Below, piece by piece: positions 18,140-28,088 of a DNA stretch of 64,000 bases. Position 1 is the stretch's first letter. Every line of letters starts with the position of its first letter. This DNA comes from Streptomyces sp. NRRL B-1140 (GTDB taxonomy: Bacteria; Actinomycetota; Actinomycetes; Streptomycetales; Streptomycetaceae). The notes beneath the pieces were generated by a model. It ran no database searches and was not told the DNA's origin. It was given only the letters and a program-made list of their open reading frames with translations. The stretch is taken from the NCBI RefSeq assembly GCF_001280065.1, contig NZ_LGEA01000101.1:1-64000 (forward strand), given 5' to 3'. A program made the position numbers and the translations under genes.

Positions 18140-18532
18140 ATGACCGAGCTCACCCCGATCGGCCTGTTCACTTCGTTCATCCGTCTCGGCGAAGGCGGTG
18201 AGGTGCGTGCCGAAGAGCCCGCGTTCGACCCCGAACAGGACAGCTGGCAGATGATGACCTTCCACGTGGAGACCGACGACGACCTGCACGCCGACCACTG
18301 GGAGATTCACACCGCCGCCGACGAGGTCGTCTCCTGCCTCACCGGCGGGATACGCCTCATCCTCCGCCCCGAGCGGCCGGGGGAGCCCGAGGCGCAGACC
18401 AGGCTGACGCCGGGCACGGCGGTCGTCGTGCCCCGCGGGCGCTGGCACCGCATCGCGCTGGACACCCCCAGCGACATCATGTCCGTCACTCTGCCGCGCG
18501 GCAGCCGCTTGGAGAGGCGGACCGACACGTAG
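18140..18532 (+). CDS. Cupin-domain protein
   Basis: A 130-aa single cupin. The metal-site region HTAADEVVSCLTGGIRLIL and the second motif PGTAVVVPRGRWHRIAL give the two conserved beta-hairpins, although the first motif has only one clear His (DHWEIHT). ATG 18140 follows GGAAAGG. Role unknown; cupins next to esterases often act on the same small-molecule pathway. Likely cotranscribed with the upstream hydrolase. Confidence 0.8.
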   Translation: MTELTPIGLFTSFIRLGEGGEVRAEEPAFDPEQDSWQMMTFHVETDDDLHADHWEIHTAADEVVSCLTGGIRLILRPERPGEPEAQTRLTPGTAVVVPRGRWHRIALDTPSDIMSVTLPRGSRLERRTDT

Positions 18533-18631
18533 AGCCGAAGACTCGAGGGGCCTATAGGAAGGGAGACGGGAGCGGGACGAGGAGGGCGCGGACCAGGTCG
18601 GGCGGAAAGCGCTGTCATGATCTGGTCCGAA

Positions 18632-18676
18632 TGTCTGGACAAAACATTGACAGGGCTTCACGAAGGGGGCTACAAC
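18632..18676 (+). promoter_or_regulatory. Promoter of the iol operon with an overlapping palindrome
   Basis: A consensus -35 TTGACA (18647-18652) and -10 TACAAC (18671-18676) are 18 bases apart, about 30 bases before the iolC ATG. The palindrome TGTCTGGACA (18632-18641) lies immediately upstream of the -35. It could be the operator of an inositol-responsive regulator, which is not in this window. Confidence 0.75.
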
Positions 18677-18707
18677 ACCGGGGAGAGCCGACACCAAGGG
18701 GAAGCCG

Positions 18708-19658
18708 ATGTCGTACGACCTGATCACCATGGGGCGGATCGGAGTGGATCTGTATCCGCTGCAGACCGGCGTCCCGCTGCCGCAGGTCACGTCCTTCGGC
18801 AAGTTCCTCGGCGGTTCGGCGAGCAACGTCGCGGTCGCGGCGGCCCGTCTGGGGCGCCGGACCGCGGTGATCACCCGCACCGGTGACGACCCCTTTGGCA
18901 CCTACCTCCACCAGGCACTGCGGGACTTCGGCGTGGACGACCGCTGGGTCACCCCGGTCCCCGGCCTGCCCACCCCGGTCACCTTCTGCGAGGTCTTCCC
19001 GCCGGACGACTTCCCGCTGTACTTCTACCGCCGCCCCAAGGCTCCCGACCTGGAGATCGACGCCCATGAGCTCGACCTCGACGCCGTCCGTGACGCCCGG
19101 GTCTTCTGGGTCACGGGCACGGGACTGAGCGAGGAGCCCAGCCGGACGGCGACCCTCGCGGCCCTCGCCCACCGCGCCAAGTCCGGCACGACGGTCTTCG
19201 ACCTCGACTGGCGCCCGATGTTCTGGACCGACCCCGACGCGGCCCGCCCCTTCTACGCGGAGGCCCTGCGGCACACCACCGTCGCCGTCGGCAACCTCGA
19301 CGAGGTGGAGGTCGCCACGGGGGTGCGCGAACCCCACGCCGCCGCCCGCGCCCTGCTCGACGCGGGCGTCGAACTCGCCGTCGTCAAGCAGGGCCCCAAG
19401 GGCGTCCTCGCCGTGCACCGCGAGGGGGAGAGCGCCGAGGTCCCGCCACTGCCGGTGAACGTCCTCAACGGCCTCGGCGCCGGCGACGCCTTCGGCGGCT
19501 GTCTCGTCCACGGCCTGCTGGCCGGCTGGGACCTGGAGAAGACCATGCGGCACGCCAACGCCGCCGGGGCGATCGTCGCCTCCCGCCTGGAGTGCTCCTC
19601 CGCGATGCCCACCCAGGACGAGATCGAGGCGGCCGTCACCGCGGGGGCCGTCCGGTGA
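18708..19658 (+). CDS. iolC: 5-dehydro-2-deoxygluconokinase
   Basis: A 316-aa PfkB-family sugar kinase, phosphorylating 5-dehydro-2-deoxy-D-gluconate (DKG) in myo-inositol breakdown. The N-terminal GRIGVDLYP, the substrate motif FLGGSASNVAVAAARLG, and the C-terminal PfkB signature NGLGAGDAFGGCLVHGLL with the catalytic Asp are all present. The call as iolC rather than another PfkB kinase rests on the IolD and MmsA genes downstream. AAGGGGA precedes ATG 18708. It overlaps the next gene by 4 bases. Confidence 0.9.
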   Translation: MSYDLITMGRIGVDLYPLQTGVPLPQVTSFGKFLGGSASNVAVAAARLGRRTAVITRTGDDPFGTYLHQALRDFGVDDRWVTPVPGLPTPVTFCEVFPPDDFPLYFYRRPKAPDLEIDAHELDLDAVRDARVFWVTGTGLSEEPSRTATLAALAHRAKSGTTVFDLDWRPMFWTDPDAARPFYAEALRHTTVAVGNLDEVEVATGVREPHAAARALLDAGVELAVVKQGPKGVLAVHREGESAEVPPLPVNVLNGLGAGDAFGGCLVHGLLAGWDLEKTMRHANAAGAIVASRLECSSAMPTQDEIEAAVTAGAVR

Positions 19659-20545
19659 CCGTCGACATCTCCGAGCTCGTCACCCTGCGCAGCAACCGCC
19701 CGGAGGCGATCGCGGAGGCCGCCGCCCGCCGCACCCGCCGGCCGCTGCTGAACACGAGCGGCCGCCTGATGATCGTCGCGGCCGACCACCCGGCCCGCGG
19801 CGCCCTGGCCGCCGGCGGCCGCAGCATGGCCATGGCCAACCGCGAAGACCTCCTCGAACGCCTCTGCCTGGCCCTGTCCCGCCCGGGCGTCGACGGTGTC
19901 CTCGCCACCGCCGACATCCTCGACGACCTGCTCCTGCTCGGCGCCCTCGACGGCAAGGTCGTCCTCGGCTCGATGAACCGCGGCGGCCTCCAGGGCGCGC
20001 GCTTCGAGCTCGACGACCGCTTCACCGGCCACCGCCCCGAGGACATCGAGAGCCTCGGCTTCGACGCGGGCAAGCTGCTCCTGCGCATCGACTACGACGA
20101 CCCGGGCTCCCTCACCACGATGGAGTCCACCGCCCGGGCGATCGACGCCATGGCCGCGCGCCGGCTCCCCGTCTTCGTCGAGCCGTTCCTCAGCCACCGC
20201 ACCCCCGAGGGCAAGGTCGTGAACGACCTCTCCGCCGAGGCCGTCACCAAGTCGATCGCCATCGCCTCGGGCCTGGGCGGCACGTCCGCCTACACCTGGC
20301 TGAAGGTGCCGGTCACCGAGAACCCCGACGACATGGCCGAGGTCATGGCGACCTCCACCCTGCCCGCCGTGCTGCTCGGCGGGGAGGTCGGAGGCTCCGC
20401 CGAGGAGCAGGCCGGGGCCTACGAGAAGTGGCGCGGCGCCCTGCGCCTGCCCACCGTGCGCGGCCTGGTGGTCGGCCGCTCGCTGCTGTATCCGGCGGAC
20501 GGCGATGTGGCCGCCGCCGTGGACACCGCCGTCGGACTGCTGTGA
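19655..20545 (+). CDS. DeoC/LacD-like aldolase, inositol pathway
   Basis: A 296-aa protein from GTG 19655, overlapping iolC by GTGA. It looks like the class I aldolase family that in actinobacterial inositol clusters follows iolC and probably splits DKG-phosphate to malonate semialdehyde and DHAP. Visible elements are LMIVAADHPARGAL at the N-terminus, VLGSMNRGGLQGARFELDDRF, LLLRIDYDDPGS, VFVEPF and KIPV-like YTWLKVPV containing the candidate Schiff-base lysine, then LLGGEVGG. The exact reaction is inferred. Confidence 0.8.
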   Translation: MTVDISELVTLRSNRPEAIAEAAARRTRRPLLNTSGRLMIVAADHPARGALAAGGRSMAMANREDLLERLCLALSRPGVDGVLATADILDDLLLLGALDGKVVLGSMNRGGLQGARFELDDRFTGHRPEDIESLGFDAGKLLLRIDYDDPGSLTTMESTARAIDAMAARRLPVFVEPFLSHRTPEGKVVNDLSAEAVTKSIAIASGLGGTSAYTWLKVPVTENPDDMAEVMATSTLPAVLLGGEVGGSAEEQAGAYEKWRGALRLPTVRGLVVGRSLLYPADGDVAAAVDTAVGLL

Positions 20546-20809
20546 GGGCCGCGTCATGATCACCCCCACACTCACGACGGGCGACGGCACGGAAGACCGA
20601 GCGTTCCCCCTCCCGGGCAGGCCCCGGGTCCAGATCGCCTCCGGCGCGGGAAGCCGCTTTGCTTTGGCAGGAGCGAAGAGCGAGCGACAACTCCCCGCCC
20701 GCTACGGCCCCGCGCCGGAGGTCTCGACGGCGAGGCGAACGCGGCCCCGCCCGGTGAACGCCCGGTGCGGGCGTCGCGTATCCGTGACCACCCAGAGGGA
20801 GGGACACCG

Positions 20810-22693
20810 ATGACCTCGACGACGCGACTGACCGTCGCACAGGCGCTCGTGCGATTCCTGGCGGTCCAGTACACCGAACGCGACGGCGTCCGGCAGCGGC
20901 TCATCGGCGCCACCTGGGGCATCTTCGGCCACGGCAACGTCGCCGGAATCGGCCAGGCGCTCCTCGAGCACGCCGAGGAGATGCCGTACCTCCAGGGCCG
21001 CAACGAACAGGCCATGGTGCATGCGGCGGTCGGCTACGCCCGCCAGTCCGGCCGCCTGTCCACGCACGCGGTGACGACGTCCATCGGCCCGGGCGCCACC
21101 AACCTCGTCACCGGCGCGGCCCTAGCGACCATCAACCACCTGCCGGTGCTGCTCCTGCCCGGTGACATCTTCGCGACCCGCCCCGCCGACCCCGTCCTGC
21201 AGCAGCTCGAAGTGCCGTACGCGGGCGACGTGTCGGTCAACGACTGCCTGCGCCCGGTCTCCCGGTACTTCGACCGGATCACCCGGCCCGAGGCCCTGAT
21301 CCCGTCCGCGCTGAACGCGATGCGCGTGCTCACCGACCCCGTCGAGACCGGCGCCGTCACCCTCGCCCTGCCCCAGGACGTGCAGGCCGAGGCGTACGAC
21401 TGGCCGCAGGAGTTCTTCGCCGAGCGCGTGTGGACGGTACGGCGTCCCGGCGCCGACCCGACGGAACTGGCCGAGGCGGTGGGGATCATCCGCTCGGCGA
21501 AGAGGCCCCTGGTCATCGCGGGTGGCGGCGTCCACCACAGCCGCGCCGAGGAGGCCCTCGCCGAGTTCGCCGAGGCGACCGGCATCCCGGTCGCCTCCAC
21601 CCAGGCGGGCAAGGGCTCCCTGCGTCACGACCACCCCCAGGACGTCGGCGGCGTCGGCCACACCGGCACCGCCACCGCGGACGAACTCGCCCGCACCGCC
21701 GACCTGGTGATCGGCGTCGGCACCCGCTACACCGACTTCACCACCGCCTCCGGAACGCTGTTCGGCAACCCGGAGGTCCGCTTCCTCAACCTCAACATCG
21801 CGCCCTTCGACGGTCACAAGCTCGCCGGGCAGCCGTTGGTCGCGGACGCCCGCAGCGGCCTGCAGGAGCTCACCGACGCCCTCCGGCTGCACGCGTACCG
21901 GGTCGCCGACCCGTACGCCACGGAGTACACCGAGGACAAGGAGCGCTGGGAACAGCGCGTCGACGCCTGCTACGAGGTGGATGAACCCGACACCCGCCCG
22001 ACCCAGCCCCAGGTCCTCGGCGCCCTGGACGAGATCGCCGACGCCTCGGACATCCTGATCAACGCCGCCGGCTCCCTCCCCGGCGACCTGCACAAACTGT
22101 GGCGGACCCGGTCGCACGACCAGTACCACCTGGAGTACGGCTACTCCTGCATGGGCTACGAGATACCGGCCGCCATCGGCGTCAAGATGGCCGCCCCCGA
22201 CCGGCCCGTGTGGGCGCTGGTCGGCGACGGCACCTATCTGATGATGCCGACGGAGATCGTGACGGCCGTGCAGGAGGGCATCGCGATCAAGGTCCTGATC
22301 ATCCAGAACCACGGCTACGCCTCCATCGGCGGCCTGTCCGAGTCGGTCGGCGGCGAGCGGTTCGGCACCGCCTACCGCTTCCAGGCCGAGGACGGCTCGT
22401 ACACCGGGGCGCCGCTGCCCGTCGACCTCGCCGCCAACGCGGCCAGCCTCGGCATGCGCGTCCTGCGTGCGAAGACCGTGCGGGACCTGCGCGAGGCCCT
22501 CGCCGAGGCCCGGGCCGCCGACACTCCCACATGTGTCTACGTCGAGACCCAAACGGCAGACACAGTGTCGGGCGCGCCTCCCGCGCAGGCCTGGTGGGAT
22601 GTACCCGTGGCCGAGACCGCGACACGGCCGTCCGCGGTCAAGGCACGTGAGCTGTACGAACGGCACGTCTCCACCCGACGCCGCCATCTGTGA
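20810..22693 (+). CDS. iolD: 3D-(3,5/4)-trihydroxycyclohexane-1,2-dione hydrolase
   Basis: A 627-aa ThDP-dependent enzyme that opens the ring of THcHDO in inositol catabolism. The N-terminal ThDP domain has GIFGHGNVAGIGQAL and the catalytic Glu in GRNEQAMVHAAVGYAR. The central domain has PLVIAGGGVHHS, and the C-terminal ThDP/Mg motif is LVGDGTYLMMPTEIV with a downstream NHGYASIGGL. ATG 20810 has GAGGGAGGG. The 264 bases between the aldolase and iolD hold no gene I can identify, although iolB is commonly placed there. Confidence 0.93.
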   Translation: MTSTTRLTVAQALVRFLAVQYTERDGVRQRLIGATWGIFGHGNVAGIGQALLEHAEEMPYLQGRNEQAMVHAAVGYARQSGRLSTHAVTTSIGPGATNLVTGAALATINHLPVLLLPGDIFATRPADPVLQQLEVPYAGDVSVNDCLRPVSRYFDRITRPEALIPSALNAMRVLTDPVETGAVTLALPQDVQAEAYDWPQEFFAERVWTVRRPGADPTELAEAVGIIRSAKRPLVIAGGGVHHSRAEEALAEFAEATGIPVASTQAGKGSLRHDHPQDVGGVGHTGTATADELARTADLVIGVGTRYTDFTTASGTLFGNPEVRFLNLNIAPFDGHKLAGQPLVADARSGLQELTDALRLHAYRVADPYATEYTEDKERWEQRVDACYEVDEPDTRPTQPQVLGALDEIADASDILINAAGSLPGDLHKLWRTRSHDQYHLEYGYSCMGYEIPAAIGVKMAAPDRPVWALVGDGTYLMMPTEIVTAVQEGIAIKVLIIQNHGYASIGGLSESVGGERFGTAYRFQAEDGSYTGAPLPVDLAANAASLGMRVLRAKTVRDLREALAEARAADTPTCVYVETQTADTVSGAPPAQAWWDVPVAETATRPSAVKARELYERHVSTRRRHL

Positions 22694-22707
22694 AGGAGTT
22701 CCCGGCC

Positions 22708-24210
<1,503 letters not shown>

Positions 24211-24224
24211 CCGGCATCGGCATC

Positions 24225-24254
24225 GGCCCCTCCCTGGACCAGCGGGGAGGGGCC
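24225..24254 (+). terminator. Terminator of the iol operon
   Basis: An exact 10-bp stem, GGCCCCTCCC (24225-24234) with GGGAGGGGCC (24245-24254), begins 15 bases after the mmsA stop. Confidence 0.75.
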
Positions 24255-24286
24255 GTCGCGGCTCTGCGCCGAGCTGTTGCCGTTCA

Positions 24287-24321
24287 TTGACGAAGTGTTG
24301 TGTTACCCATACGTTCCTTCC
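24287..24321 (+). promoter_or_regulatory. Promoter of the XRE gene, overlapping a motif shared with the 26-aa gene
   Basis: TTGACG (24287-24292) and TACGTT (24310-24315) are 17 bases apart, placing the transcription start near the ATG at 24322; the mRNA is probably leaderless. The spacer contains ACGAAGTGTTGTGTTA (24290-24305), found with one mismatch at 25214-25229. Confidence 0.65.
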
Positions 24322-24594
24322 ATGAGCCCAGTGAGTCATCGCGAGGGAATGCGGATCTACAACCGGCTGAGGGTGCTCCGCGCCGAGCGGGGGCTCAGCC
24401 GCGTCGCGCTGGCCGCGCTGGTGGAGGTGCACCCGCAGACCATCGGTGCCATCGAGCGGGGTGACTACTTCCCGAGTCTCGACCTGGCGTTCCGGCTCAG
24501 CGACGTGTTCGAGCTTCCCGTGGAGGCGATCTTCAACCGCGAGCCCTTCGCCCCCCTCTCCGCCCAGCTGTACAACAAGCAGGCCGGCTCGTGA
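24322..24594 (+). CDS. XRE-family transcriptional regulator, small
   Basis: A 90-aa DNA-binding protein from ATG 24322 (a shorter form from ATG 24349 is possible). Helix-turn-helix: RIYNRLRVLRAERGLSRVALAALVEVHPQTIGAIERGDYFPSLDLAFRLSDVFELPVEAIF. This YozG/XRE type is usually paired with a small membrane protein, as here: the stop overlaps the start of the next gene by 4 bases. Such pairs are often autoregulated. Confidence 0.88.
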   Translation: MSPVSHREGMRIYNRLRVLRAERGLSRVALAALVEVHPQTIGAIERGDYFPSLDLAFRLSDVFELPVEAIFNREPFAPLSAQLYNKQAGS

Positions 24595-25049
24595 GCCGGG
24601 ACGGTGCCGACGGGGCGGATCCGGCGCGCAGTCCCCTGCGTCCTGTGGTGCTCTCCCTCTGCGCGCTGAGCCCGGCCATGGTGGTGCTGTCACTCATCTC
24701 GGACGGCAACGCGTTCTCCGACGCGTGGTGGCTCGTGGCCTTCGCGCTCTGGCTGTTGCTGTGGGGCGTGCTGCGTTCCATGACCCGCGGTGTGGCCGAG
24801 CGGCCCCGGGCAGGACTGGACGAACGGGAACGCGGGCTGCGCGACCGGGTCTCCTTCATCGGCTACCAGTGCGCGGTCGGCGCCGGCATGGTCGTCGTAC
24901 TGCTCATGGTCGTCTTCCAGAACCAGCCCGACATGATCGAGCGGATGCCCGCGCTGCTGACGACCCTCATGCTGACGGCGTCCGCCGTACCGTCCCTCCT
25001 CCTGGGAATGTCCGGCGAGGGCGTCGAGCAAGCCGACGAGGACGAGTGA
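24591..25049 (+). CDS. 152-aa four-helix membrane protein, partner of the XRE regulator
   Basis: Starts at GTG 24591, overlapping the regulator's stop. Four hydrophobic segments are visible: LSLCALSPAMVVLSLI, WWLVAFALWLLLWGVL, QCAVGAGMVVVLLMVVF and LLTTLMLTASAVPSLLLG. A charged cytoplasmic loop (ERPRAGLDERERGLRDRV) lies between the second and third. The family is common beside YozG-type regulators, and a role in sequestering or signalling to the regulator is only inferred. Confidence 0.78.
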   Translation: MSRDGADGADPARSPLRPVVLSLCALSPAMVVLSLISDGNAFSDAWWLVAFALWLLLWGVLRSMTRGVAERPRAGLDERERGLRDRVSFIGYQCAVGAGMVVVLLMVVFQNQPDMIERMPALLTTLMLTASAVPSLLLGMSGEGVEQADEDE

Positions 25050-25076
25050 TCCGGCCGGGCGAGCCGGCCGGGCGGG

Positions 25077-25157
25077 TCAGCCCCGGTTCTTCTTGACGCC
25101 CGCGACGACGGCGACGACCAGGGCGATACCGATCGCGATCCAGAGGGCGGTGCTCAT
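25077..25157 (-). CDS. 26-aa single-span membrane peptide
   Basis: ATG 25157 is preceded by GAAGGAGCACCTC, a strong ribosome-binding site (AAGGAG 8 bases away). The peptide begins MSTALWIAIGIALVV, continues as a hydrophobic helix and ends in a basic VKKNRG; stop TGA 25077-25079. This is a typical small membrane peptide with a positive-inside C-terminus. It lies convergent to the XRE/membrane-protein pair and its upstream region carries the motif found in the XRE promoter. Confidence 0.65.
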   Translation of the reverse strand: MSTALWIAIGIALVVAVVAGVKKNRG

Positions 25158-25213
25158 GAGGTGCTCCTTCGGGTTCTTGGCATGCCATGCCTCTAGGTCG
25201 ATGCGTTAGCCCA

Positions 25214-25234
25214 ACGAAGTATTGTGTTAACACA
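25214..25234. promoter_or_regulatory. Shared motif and TGTGTTAACACA palindrome upstream of the 26-aa gene
   Basis: ACGAAGTATTGTGTTA (25214-25229) matches 15 of 16 bases of 24290-24305 in the XRE promoter. Here it extends to a perfect 12-bp palindrome TGTGTTAACACA (25223-25234). It is AT-richer than its surroundings. Inference: an operator for the XRE regulator. Confidence 0.55.
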
Positions 25235-25430
25235 TCACCCCGTCAAGGTAGTCATATGTTCTGCCTCTCCACGGCCCGGACGGGCCTCCCGGCCGCCCCG
25301 AGCGCGTCGTGAACGGCGCGCGGGTACCGCGCTCGCGGTATGCCGAGGCGCCCCGTACTCCTCTGGGAGGGGGGCCGGTTCGACCTGCGGTCGACAACTG
25401 TTCGACAGCTTCACCCCGTACGGTTGACGC

Positions 25431-28088
25431 ATGGATCTTCGACTGCCCGGACTCCACGGGCTGCTGCGGAGGCCCCGGAGGCTCCTCGCCGCCGGGGCCG
25501 CCGTCGTCGTCCTCGCGGGGGCGGGCACGTGGACGGCCGTCGCGAACGACGAGACGCCCCCGGTCCACCGCCAGGACCGGTTCCTGGCCACCGGCGAAGG
25601 CGTGCGCGTCGACACCTCGTTCTTCACCTCCGGAGGAGACCGCCGCCGCCCCGCCGTCCTGCTCGGGCACGGCTTCGGCGGCAGCAAGAACGACGTACGG
25701 CAGCAGGCCGAGGACCTCGCCCGGGACGGCTACGCGGTCCTGACCTGGTCGGCCCGCGGCTTCGGCAAGTCCGGCGGGAAGATCGGCCTCAACGATCCCG
25801 AGGGTGAGGTCGCCGACGTCTCGAAGCTCATCGACTGGCTGGCGAAGCAGCCCCAGGTCGAGCTCGACAAGAAGGGCGACCCCCGCGTCGGCATGGCGGG
25901 CGCCTCCTACGGCGGCGCCATCGCCCTGCTCGCGGCGGGCCACGACGACCGTGTCGACGCCATCGCCCCGGCGATCACCTACTGGAACCTCGCCGACGCC
26001 CTCTTCCCGAACGGCGTGTTCAAGAAGCTCTGGGCCGGCATCTTCGTCAACTCCGGCGGCGGCTGCGAGAAGTTCGAGCCCGCGCTGTGCCGGATGTACG
26101 AGCGGGTCGCCGAGTCGGGCAAGCCGGACGCCGAGGCGCGCAAGCTGCTTCAGGAGCGGTCGCCGTCCGCCGTCGGCAGGAACATCGAGGTGCCGACGCT
26201 GCTCATGCAGGGCCAGACCGACTCCCTCTTCCCGCTCGGCCAGGCCGACCAGGCCGCGAAGACGATCCGCGCCAACGGCGCCCCCGTCGACGTCGACTGG
26301 ATCGCCGGCGGCCACGACGGCGGCGACATGGAGACCGGCCGGGTCGAAGGCCGCGTGGCCTCCTGGTTCGACCGCTACCTCAAGGGCGACAAGGGCGCCG
26401 ACACCGGCCCCGCCTTCCGCGTCACCCGCACCCTCGGCACGGGCTCCGGGGACGGCGAACCCCGCCTGACCGGAGTGACCTCGGACCGTTACCCCGGCCT
26501 GGAGAGCAAGCAGCGTTCCGTCTCCCTGGCCGGCCGCGAGCAGAGCTTCGACAACCCGCCCGGAGCCAGCCCGCCCGGCGTCTCCGCCCTGCCCGGACTC
26601 GGCGGCGCCGGCGGCCTCAGCCAGCTCTCCACGCTCGGCATCGGCGTCTCCCTCGACTTCCCGGGCCAGTTCGCCGCGTTCGAGTCCGCGCCGATGCGCG
26701 AGGACCTCCAGATCACCGGCTCGCCCACCGCCACCGTGCACGTGAAGTCCACCAGCGACGACGCCGTCCTCTTCGCGAAGCTCTACGACGTCGGCCCCGG
26801 CGGCGGCACCCAGCAGGTGCTGCCCTCCCAGCTCGTCACCCCCCTCAGGGTCGAAGGCGCCAAGGCCGGCAAGGACGTCACCGTCACGCTCCCCGCGATC
26901 GACCACGAGATCGACGACGGCCACCGGCTCCGCCTGGTCCTCGCCTCCACCGACCTCGGTTACGCCTCCCCGGCCGCCCCCGCCACGTACACGGTCTCCC
27001 TCGACGGCGACCTGAAGGTCCCCTCGGCCCTCGGACAGCGCGACACCCGGGACGGGCTGCCCGCCTGGGTGTGGTGGCTGCCGCTCGCCGGCGCGGGCAT
27101 CGCGCTCGCGCTGATCCTCACGGGCCGCCGCCGCACCGCCGCACCCGCCCCGCCGGACCCGGCCCTGGCCGAAGTCCCCCTCCAGATCACGGACCTGACC
27201 AAGCGGTACGCCAAGTCCACCGACCGGTACGCCGTCAAGGACCTCTCCTTCCGCGTGGAGCAGGGTCAGGTCCTCGGCCTGCTCGGCCCCAACGGAGCGG
27301 GCAAGACGACCACCCTGCGCATGCTGATGGGCCTGATCAAGCCCGACGGCGGCGAGATCCGCGTCTTCGGCCACGCCATCGCGCCCGGAGCCCCGGTCCT
27401 GTCCCGGGTCGGCGCCTTCGTCGAGGGCGCGGGCTTCCTGCCCCACCTGTCCGGCCGCGAGAACCTGGAGCTGTACTGGCGCGCCACGGGCCGCCCGGCC
27501 GAGGACGCACACATGGAGGAGGCCCTGGAGATCGCGGGCCTCGGCGACGCGCTCGCCCGGGCGGTGCGCACCTACTCCCAGGGCATGCGCCAGCGTCTCG
27601 CCATCGCCCAGGCCATGCTCGGCCTGCCCGACCTGCTCATCCTCGACGAACCGACCAACGGCCTGGACCCGCCCCAGATCCGCGAGATGCGCGAGGTGAT
27701 GATCCGCTACGCCGCCGCCGGCCGCACGGTCATCGTCTCCAGCCACCTCCTCGCGGAAGTCGAGCAGACCTGCACCCACCTCGTCGTGATGGACCACGGG
27801 CAGCTCGTCCAGGCGGGCCCCGTCGAGGACATCGTCGGCTCGGGCGACACCCTCCTCGTCGGCACGGCCACACCCGTGGACGAGCCCGTCGTGGAAAAGG
27901 TCGCCGCCCTGCCCGGCGTCGCCTCGGCCGTGCGCGCCGACGAGGGCCTCCTCATCCAGCTCGACGCCGACGGCACCCCGCAGCGCCTGGTCGCCGACCT
28001 CGTCCGCCTGGACGTGGCGGTGCGCTCGGTCGGTCCCCACCGCCGCCTGGAGGACGCCTTCCTCACCCTGATCGGAGCCGAAGCATGA
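25431..28088 (+). CDS. Fusion of a secreted-type S15-like alpha/beta hydrolase and an ABC ATPase
   Basis: An 885-aa protein. An N-terminal membrane segment (about 22-40) is followed by an alpha/beta hydrolase of the X-Pro dipeptidyl-peptidase (S15/CocE) kind: VLLGHGFGGSKNDV, nucleophile elbow GASYGGAIALL, MQGQTDSLFPL, and GGHDGG with the likely His. A beta-sandwich (EDLQITGSPTATVHV) follows. A second membrane helix (WVWWLPLAGAGIALALIL, about 544-562) precedes a complete ABC nucleotide-binding domain: Walker A GPNGAGKTT, signature SQGMRQR, Walker B LLILDEPTNGLD, H-loop SSHLL. Predicted topology: hydrolase outside, ATPase inside. The 3' end overlaps the permease gene by 4 bases. Confidence 0.88.
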   Translation: MDLRLPGLHGLLRRPRRLLAAGAAVVVLAGAGTWTAVANDETPPVHRQDRFLATGEGVRVDTSFFTSGGDRRRPAVLLGHGFGGSKNDVRQQAEDLARDGYAVLTWSARGFGKSGGKIGLNDPEGEVADVSKLIDWLAKQPQVELDKKGDPRVGMAGASYGGAIALLAAGHDDRVDAIAPAITYWNLADALFPNGVFKKLWAGIFVNSGGGCEKFEPALCRMYERVAESGKPDAEARKLLQERSPSAVGRNIEVPTLLMQGQTDSLFPLGQADQAAKTIRANGAPVDVDWIAGGHDGGDMETGRVEGRVASWFDRYLKGDKGADTGPAFRVTRTLGTGSGDGEPRLTGVTSDRYPGLESKQRSVSLAGREQSFDNPPGASPPGVSALPGLGGAGGLSQLSTLGIGVSLDFPGQFAAFESAPMREDLQITGSPTATVHVKSTSDDAVLFAKLYDVGPGGGTQQVLPSQLVTPLRVEGAKAGKDVTVTLPAIDHEIDDGHRLRLVLASTDLGYASPAAPATYTVSLDGDLKVPSALGQRDTRDGLPAWVWWLPLAGAGIALALILTGRRRTAAPAPPDPALAEVPLQITDLTKRYAKSTDRYAVKDLSFRVEQGQVLGLLGPNGAGKTTTLRMLMGLIKPDGGEIRVFGHAIAPGAPVLSRVGAFVEGAGFLPHLSGRENLELYWRATGRPAEDAHMEEALEIAGLGDALARAVRTYSQGMRQRLAIAQAMLGLPDLLILDEPTNGLDPPQIREMREVMIRYAAAGRTVIVSSHLLAEVEQTCTHLVVMDHGQLVQAGPVEDIVGSGDTLLVGTATPVDEPVVEKVAALPGVASAVRADEGLLIQLDADGTPQRLVADLVRLDVAVRSVGPHRRLEDAFLTLIGAEA

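Noticed and set aside
25227..28040. A 937-codon open frame antisense to the hydrolase-ABC fusion
   Set aside because: Low-complexity Gly/Val/Asp/Arg composition with no domain, while the sense frame has intact ABC and hydrolase motifs.
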